This document shows, one piece after another, positions 1-6,722 of a stretch of 10,345 nucleotides of DNA. The DNA is from Thermoanaerobaculaceae bacterium (GTDB taxonomy: Bacteria; Acidobacteriota; UBA4820). The stretch is from contig JAAZNT010000422.1 in the NCBI GenBank assembly GCA_012798145.1, positions 1 to 10,345 on the forward strand. Direction: 5' to 3'. Every line of letters begins with the position of its first letter. The stretch's first letter is position 1. The position numbers and the translations under genes are program-made. The notes below the pieces were generated by a model, which was not told the DNA's origin, ran no database searches, and saw only the letters and a program-made list of their open reading frames with translations.

Positions 1-195
1 TTTATACAACTTGAAATCGGTGGAGATGACTTAAAAAAGCAAGGATTCAAACCGGGAAAACATTTTGCGATTGCTCTTGCAGAAACCAAAGAGGCTAAAG
101 TTGACGGCTTGCTCAAAAGCAGAGATGAAGAGCTTGATTACGCTGTTTCGGTTATCAAGAGAATTTTAGATAAAAAAGAAAATGAAAGAAATTAA
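1..195 (+). CDS. cca: CCA-adding tRNA nucleotidyltransferase, C-terminal end (partial)
   Basis: The first 195 bases read open from base 1 and give the last 64 residues of a protein, ending at TAA 193-195; the start lies upstream of the window. The fragment carries GGDDLKKQGFKPGK followed by an A.VDG segment and a terminal helix. This is the G.DL...G..PGP....L......DG.I pattern at the C-terminus of class II tRNA nucleotidyltransferase/poly(A) polymerase family enzymes, which add or repair the 3' CCA end of tRNAs in the cytoplasm. The catalytic head with its GSxxxR and DxD motifs is outside the window, so CCA-adding, A-adding and poly(A) polymerase activities cannot be told apart here. The last 14 bases overlap the start of the phosphodiesterase gene in another frame, indicating co-transcription and translational coupling. 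The family call is fairly sure and the exact activity is inferred. Confidence 0.75.
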   Translation, partial: FIQLEIGGDDLKKQGFKPGKHFAIALAETKEAKVDGLLKSRDEELDYAVSVIKRILDKKENERN

Positions 196-1357
196 AAGAA
201 TTCTTTTCGCTTTATTATTCTTTGTGCTTTTATTTTGTTCGGCAAATCCACCGAGATTGATTCCCAAAGTGGTCTTACTTTTAAGTTTTGACGGTATAAG
301 ATGGGATTCAATAAAGGATGTTAAAGGTTTTTCTTTAGTTGAAAAAGAAGGATTTAAAGTTGAAAAAATGCGTTCAGTATTTCCGTCTTTGACTTTTCCT
401 GCCCATGCTTCAATAGCGACGGGAACATTTCCAAAAAATCATGGGGTCGTCTCGTCGGTTTTTCTTGAAAAAAACAGCAAGAGAAGGTTCAGCGATGAAA
501 AAGAGGCAGAATGGCTTTTAACTCCCCCTTTGTGGGTTTTAATAGAAAAAAAAGGGCTAAAAAGCGCTGTATGCGCATGGCCTTTGTCCAGCGGCTCTTG
601 GAAGGGAATTTATCCGACATACTATAAACCTTACAGCGATGAATTAACAGACAGAGAAATTGAAGAATGGGTTATAACCTGCTTAAAAATGAGAGATAAG
701 CCAAATTTGATAATGGCTTGGTTTCACGGCGCAGATTATGCAGGTCATAAATACGGGCCTAAAAGTCCTGAATATATGGAAGCGGTTGAAAGGTCTGGAA
801 AAATTATTGAGAGAATTTTAAAGGCAATTAAAATTGAAAAAATGGAAAATAGAACGGCTCTCCTTATCGCAAGCGACCACGGGATGTCGGAAGTAAAAAA
901 AGAAATTGATTTGGCTTCAAGGATACCCAAAAAATCTTTTTTTCCATACATAGCTATTTCAGGACCTGTTGCGAATATCTATGTCGAAAATCCAAGACAA
1001 TACAATATCGTAAAAGAATCTTTAAAACCGCTTAAGAATGCTTGTCTTGTATTTGAAAAGCAAGAAGTGCCTCAAGAATTTACGACCGGTGATACTTCAA
1101 GAAGCGGGGATTTTCTGGCAATATGCAATCCGGGGGATGTCTTTCTGCCTTTCAGGAGCCCAAAGAAAGAAGTTTTGAAAGGCATGCACGGATACTCTCC
1201 TTCAAACCTAAATATGTGTGGAATCTTTCTTGCTTGCGGTGATGGGGTTCCCAAAAGCAAAAAGGAAGAAGCATGTATAGTTGATATCTGTCCGACCGTT
1301 TTAAAAATGTTAGGTATCAGTGAAAATGAGAATATTGATGGAAAGGCGTTGTTTTAA
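182..1357 (+). CDS. Type I phosphodiesterase/nucleotide pyrophosphatase family protein, exported or membrane-anchored
   Basis: This 391-residue protein is a member of the alkaline phosphatase superfamily, type I phosphodiesterase/nucleotide pyrophosphatase branch (ENPP-like). Such enzymes cleave phosphodiester or pyrophosphate bonds with two zinc ions and a threonine nucleophile. The ligand set is complete: D37 in SFDG, nucleophile T71 in SLTFPAH, D185 and H189 in GADYAGH, D232-H233 in SDHGM, and H336 in GMHGY. Residues 6-19 form a hydrophobic N-terminal segment after positive residues, so the catalytic domain should lie outside the cytoplasmic membrane. The cysteine at 19 is preceded by LLF, a poor lipobox, so a signal peptide or anchor is likelier than a lipoprotein. 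Where ENPP enzymes have TFPNH this protein has TFPAH, which may alter the oxyanion pocket. The substrate (nucleotide, lipid head group or other phosphodiester) cannot be read from sequence. ATG 182 overlaps the upstream gene by 14 bases and lipA follows after 5 bases. Confidence 0.88.
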   Translation: MKEIKRILFALLFFVLLFCSANPPRLIPKVVLLLSFDGIRWDSIKDVKGFSLVEKEGFKVEKMRSVFPSLTFPAHASIATGTFPKNHGVVSSVFLEKNSKRRFSDEKEAEWLLTPPLWVLIEKKGLKSAVCAWPLSSGSWKGIYPTYYKPYSDELTDREIEEWVITCLKMRDKPNLIMAWFHGADYAGHKYGPKSPEYMEAVERSGKIIERILKAIKIEKMENRTALLIASDHGMSEVKKEIDLASRIPKKSFFPYIAISGPVANIYVENPRQYNIVKESLKPLKNACLVFEKQEVPQEFTTGDTSRSGDFLAICNPGDVFLPFRSPKKEVLKGMHGYSPSNLNMCGIFLACGDGVPKSKKEEACIVDICPTVLKMLGISENENIDGKALF

Positions 1358-1362
1358 TTAAT

Positions 1363-2208
1363 ATGGAAAGAAAGCCCGATTTTCTGAAAATCAATAAAAT
1401 ACCTGTGGGTGAAAAGGCAAGCAAAATTATTAAAATCATTAAGGAAGACAATCTGCACACTGTATGCACGGAAGCCTCCTGCCCCAATAAAGGAAAATGC
1501 TTTGCCGAAGGAACAGCGACATTCTTGATCCTTGGACCAAATTGCTCAAGAAACTGCAAATTCTGCAATATAAAGAATGGGGCTCTTTCAAGGGAGGATT
1601 TTGATGAAGGAGAAAGAGTCGCTGAAGCCGCTTATAAGATGGGGCTTTCGTATGTTGTTGTAACATCTGTTACAAGAGATGACCTTGAAGACCAAGGAGC
1701 GTCGGCTTTTGCAAGAACAATCAGAGCGGTAAGGAGAAAACTTCCAAACGCAAAAATTGAAGTTTTAACGCCAGATTTTGGGGGAAGAGAAGAACTGCTA
1801 AAAATTGTTCTTGAAGAAAAGCCGTATGTCTTTAACCATAATGTTGAAACAGTTAAAAGATTGACTCCTTTAATTAGATCTGGCGCGGTTTATGAAAGGT
1901 CTCTTTTTTTGTTGAATTCGGCGAAGAAGATAAATCCAAACCAAATAACAAAGAGTGGCTTGATAGTTGGGCTGGGCGAGAGTTGGGAAGAAATTTTAGA
2001 AACATTGAGAGATTTGGCTAAAAACAAAGTTGACAGGTTGACAATAGGGCAGTATCTTCAACCGTCAAAAGAGCATTTTCCTGTACAGAAGTTTTATACT
2101 CCCGAAGAGTTTGACAAATTGAAAGAAGAAGCAATAAAAATCGGAATAAAGTGGATTAAATCGGGACCTTTTGTGAGAAGTTCCTATATGGCGCAAACGG
2201 AAATTTAG
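1363..2208 (+). CDS. lipA: Lipoyl synthase (radical SAM)
   Basis: LipA inserts two sulfur atoms into the octanoyl chain carried on lipoyl domains (pyruvate and 2-oxoglutarate dehydrogenases, glycine cleavage H protein) using S-adenosylmethionine radical chemistry in the cytoplasm. All hallmarks are present in 281 residues. The auxiliary cluster cysteines are C35, C40 and C46 (C-x4-C-x5-C), the radical SAM cluster is C61, C65 and C68 (CSRNCKFC), and the C-terminal RSSY motif at 272-275 supplies the serine ligand to the auxiliary cluster. Length is near the usual 280-320. The SAM-binding core includes VVTSVTRDDLEDQGA and GLIVGLGESWEE. ATG 1363 lies 5 bases after the phosphodiesterase stop. A GGAAAGG run at 1340-1346 is too far upstream for a good Shine-Dalgarno site, so translation probably relies on coupling. 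No lipB, lplA or lipoyl-dependent enzyme gene is in the window. Confidence 0.97.
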   Translation: MERKPDFLKINKIPVGEKASKIIKIIKEDNLHTVCTEASCPNKGKCFAEGTATFLILGPNCSRNCKFCNIKNGALSREDFDEGERVAEAAYKMGLSYVVVTSVTRDDLEDQGASAFARTIRAVRRKLPNAKIEVLTPDFGGREELLKIVLEEKPYVFNHNVETVKRLTPLIRSGAVYERSLFLLNSAKKINPNQITKSGLIVGLGESWEEILETLRDLAKNKVDRLTIGQYLQPSKEHFPVQKFYTPEEFDKLKEEAIKIGIKWIKSGPFVRSSYMAQTEI

Positions 2209-2209
2209 T

Positions 2210-2872
2210 TTGGGTAAAAAATTGGAAACAGAGACTCTTGATAGAATTCTTAGGATTTTGGAAAAATGGAAATCAAATGTGAAAAATCCAATTGTTGAAA
2301 ATGTTAAAAAGGAATTCAATGATCCTTTTTTAATTTTAATAGCCACAATCTTATCTTTAAGAACAAGAGATTCTGTTACTGAAAAAGTTTTTGAAAAACT
2401 TCATAAAAGAGTTAGAACGCTTGATGATCTTGAATCAATAAAAACTGAAGAACTTGAAAAAATCATAAATTCGGTCGGTTTTTACAAAAACAAAGTTAAA
2501 ACTTTGAAAGAGATTGCAAAAAACCTAAAAGAAAAGCACAATGGCAAAGTTCCCGACACACTCGATGAACTTCTATCAATAAAAGGAGTGGGAAGAAAAA
2601 CTGCCAATCTTGTACTAATCGAGGGCTTTGACAAATATGGAATATGTGTTGATACTCATGTCCATAGAATATTGAACTGGTGGGGTTATGTTTCGGCAAA
2701 AACACCTGATGAGACTGAAATGGAATTAAGGAAAAAATTGCCGAAAAGATGGTGGAAAAAAATCAACAACATTCTTGTTACTTTTGGGCAAAACATCTGC
2801 AAACCAGTGTCTCCCAAATGCAAAAATTGTCCTGTTTTAAAGCTATGCACATATAGCGGAAAAAGGATATAG
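2210..2872 (+). CDS. nth: Endonuclease III (DNA glycosylase/AP lyase)
   Basis: Endonuclease III removes oxidised pyrimidines and cleaves at the abasic site in base-excision repair. The 220-residue protein has the helix-hairpin-helix IKGVGRKTA with catalytic K130, catalytic aspartate D148 in CVDTHVHRI, and a C-terminal [4Fe-4S] loop C197-x6-C204-x2-C207-x5-C213, all canonical. The segment SLRTRDS at 49-55 replaces the SAQATD type of E. coli Nth and resembles forms known from archaea and some deep-branching bacteria. No ATG is available: an in-frame TGA at 2174-2176 limits the ORF. The candidates are TTG 2210, one base after the lipA stop, and TTG 2222, which has a GGGT at 2212-2215 as a possible ribosome site. 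I give 2210; starting at 2222 would drop only four residues. The next gene begins immediately after the TAG. Function is secure and the start is uncertain. Confidence 0.95.
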   Translation: MGKKLETETLDRILRILEKWKSNVKNPIVENVKKEFNDPFLILIATILSLRTRDSVTEKVFEKLHKRVRTLDDLESIKTEELEKIINSVGFYKNKVKTLKEIAKNLKEKHNGKVPDTLDELLSIKGVGRKTANLVLIEGFDKYGICVDTHVHRILNWWGYVSAKTPDETEMELRKKLPKRWWKKINNILVTFGQNICKPVSPKCKNCPVLKLCTYSGKRI

Positions 2873-3706
2873 ATGGTTAAGAGGCTTTTTATGGATTTCA
2901 TTCTTGTAATTATCGGATTGTTTGTGGTGTATATAGTCCTATGCTTTTACCTTTATTTTAATCAGGATAAGTATATTTTTTTTCCTGAAAGGATTATTAC
3001 TGCAACTCCGCGCACATTCGGTATGAAATATGAAGAAATTTTTCTTGAAGTTAACAAAGGGGATAAAATAAATGTTTGGTTTATCCCCAAAGAGAACGGT
3101 CAACTTATAATACACTGCAACGGAAATGGGGGAAATTTATCAGACAGGGTAGAGAAATTCTCGCTCTTGAATTCTTTAGGATTTGCTGTTATAGGGTTTG
3201 ATTACAGGGGATATGGAAGAAGCGACGGAACGCCATCAGAGAAAGCGTTTTATGAAGATTTAAGAAGGGTTGTGCTTTTTGCTCAGGAAAAAGGTTATAA
3301 AAAAAATGGTATTATTCTTTACGGAGAATCAATAGGAGGTGCAGTTGCACTTCAGGTCGGCACAGAAGATAATTTCTCAGCGCTGGTTCTTGAATCAACA
3401 TTTACTTCAATTTCGGAAATGGCAAGAGTGTATTACAAACTCTTTCCGACAACAATTTTATTAAAAAGCAAATTTGATAATATTTCCAAAATAAAGAGAA
3501 TCAATTTTCCTATAGCAATTATGCATTCCGAAGAAGATGAAATAGTTCCATTCTTTATGGGATTTAAGTTATTTGAAAACGCAAATGAGCCAAAGATCTT
3601 TTTAGAATTAAGAAAAGGGCATAATGATGGAGGAATCATAGTTTCACCCGAAGCCGCCAAAGAGTTACAAACTTTTTTAAAGAAATATAAAAGAATTGAA
3701 GATTAG
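2873..3706 (+). CDS. Membrane-anchored alpha/beta hydrolase (ABHD13/Bem46-like)
   Basis: This is a 277-residue alpha/beta-hydrolase of the serine hydrolase type. A hydrophobic helix at residues 8-28 precedes the catalytic domain and has no clear cleavage site, so it is probably a membrane anchor. The catalytic triad is readable as S153 in YGESIGG, D222 in HSEEDEIVP and H250 in RKGHNDG. The HCNGNGGN segment at 81-88 is the oxyanion-hole loop typical of the ABHD13/Bem46/YfhR group, followed by DYRGYGRSDG at 110-119. The substrate is not predictable: related proteins are described only as esterases, peptidases or thioesterases. ATG 2873 follows the nth TAG without a gap, and AAAAGGA at 2861-2867 gives a good ribosome site 5 bases upstream. 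The PHP phosphatase gene follows on the same strand. Fold and triad are confident, cellular role unknown. Confidence 0.88.
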   Translation: MVKRLFMDFILVIIGLFVVYIVLCFYLYFNQDKYIFFPERIITATPRTFGMKYEEIFLEVNKGDKINVWFIPKENGQLIIHCNGNGGNLSDRVEKFSLLNSLGFAVIGFDYRGYGRSDGTPSEKAFYEDLRRVVLFAQEKGYKKNGIILYGESIGGAVALQVGTEDNFSALVLESTFTSISEMARVYYKLFPTTILLKSKFDNISKIKRINFPIAIMHSEEDEIVPFFMGFKLFENANEPKIFLELRKGHNDGGIIVSPEAAKELQTFLKKYKRIED

Positions 3707-3736
3707 TGAAATATGTGTAAGAATAAAAAATGATTT

Positions 3737-3744
3737 AGAAAGGA
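3737..3744 (+). promoter_or_regulatory. Ribosome binding site fixing the start of the PHP phosphatase gene
   Basis: AGAAAGGA lies 5 bases before ATG 3750. It favours that codon over the in-frame TTG at 3696, which overlaps the hydrolase gene, has no such site and would add 18 residues before the conserved N-terminal DLHNH motif. Confidence 0.75.
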
Positions 3745-3749
3745 ATCAA

Positions 3750-4508
3750 ATGTATATTGACTTGCATAATCATTATCTTCCAGCAGTTGACGACGGGGTT
3801 CTGAAGATTGAAGAAACTCTCTTGGGACTGAAACTTGCCATCAAAGAAAAAGTCAGCACTATATGCTTTACTCCTCATATTTGGAGTGGAAGATACAATA
3901 ATTCGCCGGAAAAACTAAAAGAGGTTTTTGAAAAGGTCAAAGAGGAAGCAAAAGATATTAAAATAAAACTCTTCCTTGGGTCTGAAGTTTATTATTCTTC
4001 AACAATTGCAGAAGATTTTTCAAAAGGGCTCTATCTTCCTTTAGGAGAAAAAAAGAAATTTCTTCTTGTGGAATTTGCCTCTGCAGTGATGCCTCAAGGC
4101 GTAAGCGACGGGCTTTACAAATTAATGCTTGAAGGTTGCGAGCCGATCATAGCTCATCCTGAAAGGTATTCTTATGTTCAGAAAGATTACGAGTGTCTTT
4201 TTGATTTTGCCAAAGCCCAAATCCCTATGCAAGTTACTACGCAGGCGATAATGGGGATGCTTGGAAGAAGAGCGCATAGAACTGCGGTGAAACTTTTGGA
4301 TGAAGGGCTTGTTTCATTTATAGCTTCTGACGCTCATAGTCCAGAGGAAAGGCCTCTGCTTTTCAGAGAAGCGGTGAGATTTCTGAACAGAAGGTATGGC
4401 TACCAAACGGCAAAGCGCCTTGCAATAGACAATCCAAAAAGAATACTTGAAGGCAAATCTCTTCTCCCGGTTGCCGGAAGGAAAGGAAAATATTCTCCAT
4501 TTCAATGA
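3750..4508 (+). CDS. CpsB/YwqE-like PHP-domain phosphatase
   Basis: The 252-residue protein matches the PHP-domain metal-dependent phosphatases typified by CpsB and YwqE, which dephosphorylate tyrosine kinases that control capsule or exopolysaccharide export in Firmicutes. From M1 at 3750, the metal-binding residues are H6 and H8 (DLHNH), D14-D15 (VDDG), H43 (TPHIW), E79 (GSEVYY), H136 (IAHPERY), and D194 and H196 (SDAHS). The length equals that of characterised members (about 250). It opens with the family's xDxHxHxLPxxDDG pattern, which supports this start over TTG 3696. No capsule, polysaccharide or BY-kinase gene is nearby: the neighbours are an alpha/beta hydrolase 43 bases or less upstream and RNase R, whose ATG overlaps this gene's TGA (ATGA). 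Its partner is therefore either elsewhere in the genome or different from the Gram-positive model. The family is well supported and the protein-tyrosine substrate is only inferred. Confidence 0.88.
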   Translation: MYIDLHNHYLPAVDDGVLKIEETLLGLKLAIKEKVSTICFTPHIWSGRYNNSPEKLKEVFEKVKEEAKDIKIKLFLGSEVYYSSTIAEDFSKGLYLPLGEKKKFLLVEFASAVMPQGVSDGLYKLMLEGCEPIIAHPERYSYVQKDYECLFDFAKAQIPMQVTTQAIMGMLGRRAHRTAVKLLDEGLVSFIASDAHSPEERPLLFREAVRFLNRRYGYQTAKRLAIDNPKRILEGKSLLPVAGRKGKYSPFQ

Positions 4509-6532
4509 ATTTAAAAGAAAAAATTGTAGATTATTTTGAAAATCAGGGAAGCAAATTTAAAAGCGAGAAATCTATTTTAAACCAACTTGAAATAGAGAAA
4601 GGAGAGATCCAACAATTTGAAAGTGAGATCAAGGAACTTTTAACAATTGGGTATCTTCTTCGAAAAAGAAACAACTTGGCAAAAAACCCAAAATCTTTCA
4701 TTTTAAGAGGAAAATTTAACTCAATAAAAGGAGGCGGGGGCTTTTTTATTCCAGAAAACAAAGAATTTGACGATGTTTTTGTAAAGAGAGAAAATTCTTT
4801 GAATGCTTTTGACGGTGATTTGGTTTTATGCAGAATTGTGAAGAGAAGGGATGAATATTCTGCAAAGATTGTTTTCATCATTAAAAGAAGCGAGAAGAAT
4901 ATTGTGGGAATTGTTTCTCAGGGTTATTTTCTTCCCTTTGACGGCGGGAAGCCTATTGTTGTTTCATCTGATCTCAACAAAAATATTGCTGTGGTATCTA
5001 TCGATGAAGATGGCTTTCTGAAAGAAAAGATTGAAGTGATCGGAGACCCTTTTAATCCCGAAACCTGCATAAAAGCGATAGAAGAAAAATATTCTTTAAA
5101 AAAAGAATTTAAAGAAATAATAATCAAAGAAGCAAAATCTTTTGGAAACTGTTTTGATGAAAAATGGGCAGAAGGGAGAAAGGATCTAAGAAAAATCTCT
5201 ACTATAACAATAGATCCTGAAGACGCAAAAGATTTTGACGATGCAATTTCAGTTGAGAAAAAAAAGAATGGGATATTTAAAATTTTTGTTCATATTGCCG
5301 ATGTTTCTTTTTTTGTAAAAGAGGGCTCGAAACTTGATGAAGAAGCAAGGGAGAGAGGCAATTCTGTCTATCTTCCGGGAAGAGTATATCCAATGTTGCC
5401 GGAAAATTTATCAAACAACCTCTGTTCATTGAACGAAAATGAAGAAAAACTTTGCGTTACTGCTGAAATAGATCTTGACGGCAAGGGAAACATATTAAAC
5501 TCAACTTTTTATGAAAGCGTTGTTAGATCAAAAAAAAGACTAAATTATGAAGAAGCGGAAGAGATAATCAACGGAAGAACTGATTTTGATGATGAAGTTT
5601 TGAGGATTGTCAAAGAAGCGTCCGAAATCGCCTCTGTATTAAACAGAAGAAGGTATGAAAACGGCGCTCTTGATTTTGACCTTCCAGAACCTCATCTAAA
5701 CTTGAAGAGCGACAATATAATTGAAAGCATTTTCCCTGAGGTGCGCTTATTAAGCCACAAACTTATAGAAGAATTTATGCTTGTTGCAAATAAAGCGGTG
5801 GCGGAATTTTTAGATAAGAGCAAAATCCCTTTTCTTTACAGAATCCACGAAGAGCCGAACAAACAAAAACTTCAAGAGATTTATCCTCTCCTTTCTGTTC
5901 TGGGCGAAAACTTGGGAAAAAAATTCAAAGATATCTCTTCAAAAGATTTACAGAGGATAATTGAAAAAGCGAAAGGCAAGACTTATGAAAGATTGGTCAA
6001 TTACAGAATTTTAAGGACAATGATGAAAGCTAAATACAGTTCCAAGCCCAATTCTCACTATGGCCTTGCCCTTAAAAGGTATTGTCATTTTACAAGCCCC
6101 ATAAGAAGATATCCCGACCTTGTTGTCCACAGGGCGCTTAAAAAAGCCCTATTTAGAAAATATTATAATTTGAAGGGGCTTGAGACCCTTGCTGAGCATT
6201 TGAGCGAAACTGAGCAAAGGGCGGATGATGCTGAAAGAGAGGCTGTGAACTGGTTGGTCTTGATCTATTTAAACAACAAAATAGGAGATTATTTTGACGC
6301 TCTTGTGACTGGGTTTTCAAATTTTGGAATCAAGATAGAGCTTCTTTCTGAATTGATAGAAGGAATTTGTCCCTTTAGTTTTATAGAAGATGACCGTTAT
6401 ATTGTTGATAAAAGCGGTTTGTTAGCAAAAGGAAAATACACTTCAAGAAGCATTAAAATAGGACAGATTCTGAAAGTTCAGCTTGTAAAGACAGACTTAT
6501 TCTCTAAAGAAGCGCAATTTAAAATAGTTTGA
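4505..6532 (+). CDS. rnr: Ribonuclease R (RNase II/R family 3'-5' exoribonuclease)
   Basis: This is a processive 3'-to-5' exoribonuclease that degrades structured RNA and takes part in RNA quality control. Domain order is: N-terminal winged-helix segment (about 3-60), cold-shock/OB domains (about 65-125 and 130-180), the RNB catalytic domain (about 225-555) and a divergent S1 domain (about 595-675). The active-site aspartates are D237, D243, D245 and D246 in IDPEDAKDFDDAIS, spaced as in E. coli RNase II. R534 in TSPIRRYPDL matches the catalytic arginine, and HSHYGLAL-type sequence (NSHYGLALKRYCHFTS) precedes it. The N-terminal helix and the RNase R-type cold-shock start GGGGFFIPE argue for RNase R over RNase II. 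At 675 residues it is shorter than the E. coli enzyme (about 813) and lacks a Lys-rich tail after S1. ATG 4505 overlaps the preceding TGA, and GGAAAGGA at 4481-4488 is far upstream, so translation is probably coupled. Confidence 0.95.
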   Translation: MNLKEKIVDYFENQGSKFKSEKSILNQLEIEKGEIQQFESEIKELLTIGYLLRKRNNLAKNPKSFILRGKFNSIKGGGGFFIPENKEFDDVFVKRENSLNAFDGDLVLCRIVKRRDEYSAKIVFIIKRSEKNIVGIVSQGYFLPFDGGKPIVVSSDLNKNIAVVSIDEDGFLKEKIEVIGDPFNPETCIKAIEEKYSLKKEFKEIIIKEAKSFGNCFDEKWAEGRKDLRKISTITIDPEDAKDFDDAISVEKKKNGIFKIFVHIADVSFFVKEGSKLDEEARERGNSVYLPGRVYPMLPENLSNNLCSLNENEEKLCVTAEIDLDGKGNILNSTFYESVVRSKKRLNYEEAEEIINGRTDFDDEVLRIVKEASEIASVLNRRRYENGALDFDLPEPHLNLKSDNIIESIFPEVRLLSHKLIEEFMLVANKAVAEFLDKSKIPFLYRIHEEPNKQKLQEIYPLLSVLGENLGKKFKDISSKDLQRIIEKAKGKTYERLVNYRILRTMMKAKYSSKPNSHYGLALKRYCHFTSPIRRYPDLVVHRALKKALFRKYYNLKGLETLAEHLSETEQRADDAEREAVNWLVLIYLNNKIGDYFDALVTGFSNFGIKIELLSELIEGICPFSFIEDDRYIVDKSGLLAKGKYTSRSIKIGQILKVQLVKTDLFSKEAQFKIV

Positions 6533-6556
6533 TATTTTCTTAAGTTTTGATAAAAT
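6529..6556 (+). promoter_or_regulatory. Sigma70-type extended -10 promoter for tRNA-Leu
   Basis: TTGATA (6529-6534) and TAAAAT (6551-6556) are each 5 of 6 matches to consensus with a 16-base spacer, and TG at 6548-6549 makes an extended -10. Transcription would begin near 6563, only about 3 bases before the mature tRNA 5' end. The -35 overlaps the rnr stop codon (6530-6532), so the tRNA probably has its own transcript in addition to any read-through from the operon. No experimental start is known. Confidence 0.72.
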
Positions 6557-6565
6557 AGAATTTGA

Positions 6566-6653
6566 GCCGAAGTGGCGGAACTGGCAGACGCAGCGGACTC
6601 AAAATCCGCCGGGCCTTGCGCCCTTGGGGGTTCGATTCCCCCCTTCGGCACCA
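6566..6653 (+). tRNA. tRNA-Leu (anticodon CAA), CCA encoded
   Basis: This is a class II tRNA reading UUG codons. The acceptor stem GCCGAAG (6566-6572) pairs fully with CTTCGGC (6643-6649), followed by discriminator A6650 and an encoded CCA (6651-6653). The anticodon stem GCGGA/TCCGC (6593-6597, 6605-6609) encloses the loop CTCAAAA, placing CAA at 6600-6602. The long variable arm is GGGC/GCCC (6611-6614, 6620-6623), as expected for leucine. The T arm is GGGGG/CCCCC (6626-6630, 6638-6642) around TTCGATT. The discriminator A and the D-loop GG (6583-6584) fit leucyl-tRNA synthetase recognition. The gene stands alone between rnr and a terminator. Confidence 0.97.
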
Positions 6654-6671
6654 ATTATGAACAATTCAAAT

Positions 6672-6704
6672 AAAAAAAGGGGGCTTTTGCCCCCTTTTTT
6701 TTTT
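6672..6704. terminator. Bidirectional intrinsic terminator
   Basis: A perfect GGGGGC/GCCCCC stem (6679-6684, 6689-6694) with a TTTT loop is flanked by seven A residues (6672-6678) and ten T residues (6695-6704). On the plus strand it ends the tRNA-Leu transcript. On the minus strand the A tract becomes a U tract and can end the PQQ-propeller transcript, whose stop codon is at 6723. It separates two converging transcription units. Confidence 0.93.
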
Positions 6705-6722
6705 AAAGTTTCTTTGTATTTC

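Noticed and set aside
199..238. Lipoprotein signal at Cys19 of the phosphodiesterase
   Set aside because: The residues before the cysteine are LLF, and Phe at -1 is unfavourable for signal peptidase II, so a lipid anchor is not claimed.
3696..3749. TTG-initiated N-terminal extension of the PHP phosphatase
   Set aside because: It would overlap the hydrolase gene, lacks a ribosome site and adds 18 residues before the conserved DLHNH start, whereas ATG 3750 has AGAAAGGA at 5 bases.
4543..4881. 112-codon minus-strand open frame inside rnr
   Set aside because: Antisense shadow of the winged-helix and cold-shock coding region; low-complexity Ser/Phe/Lys translation without homology signals.
6173..6190. 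AAGGG...CCCTT inverted repeat within rnr as an internal terminator or attenuator
   Set aside because: The arms are short, no T tract follows, and it lies in conserved coding sequence.
6566..6722. tRNA-Leu as an attachment site for an integrated element
   Set aside because: No integrase is present and I found no second copy of the tRNA 3' end in the window.
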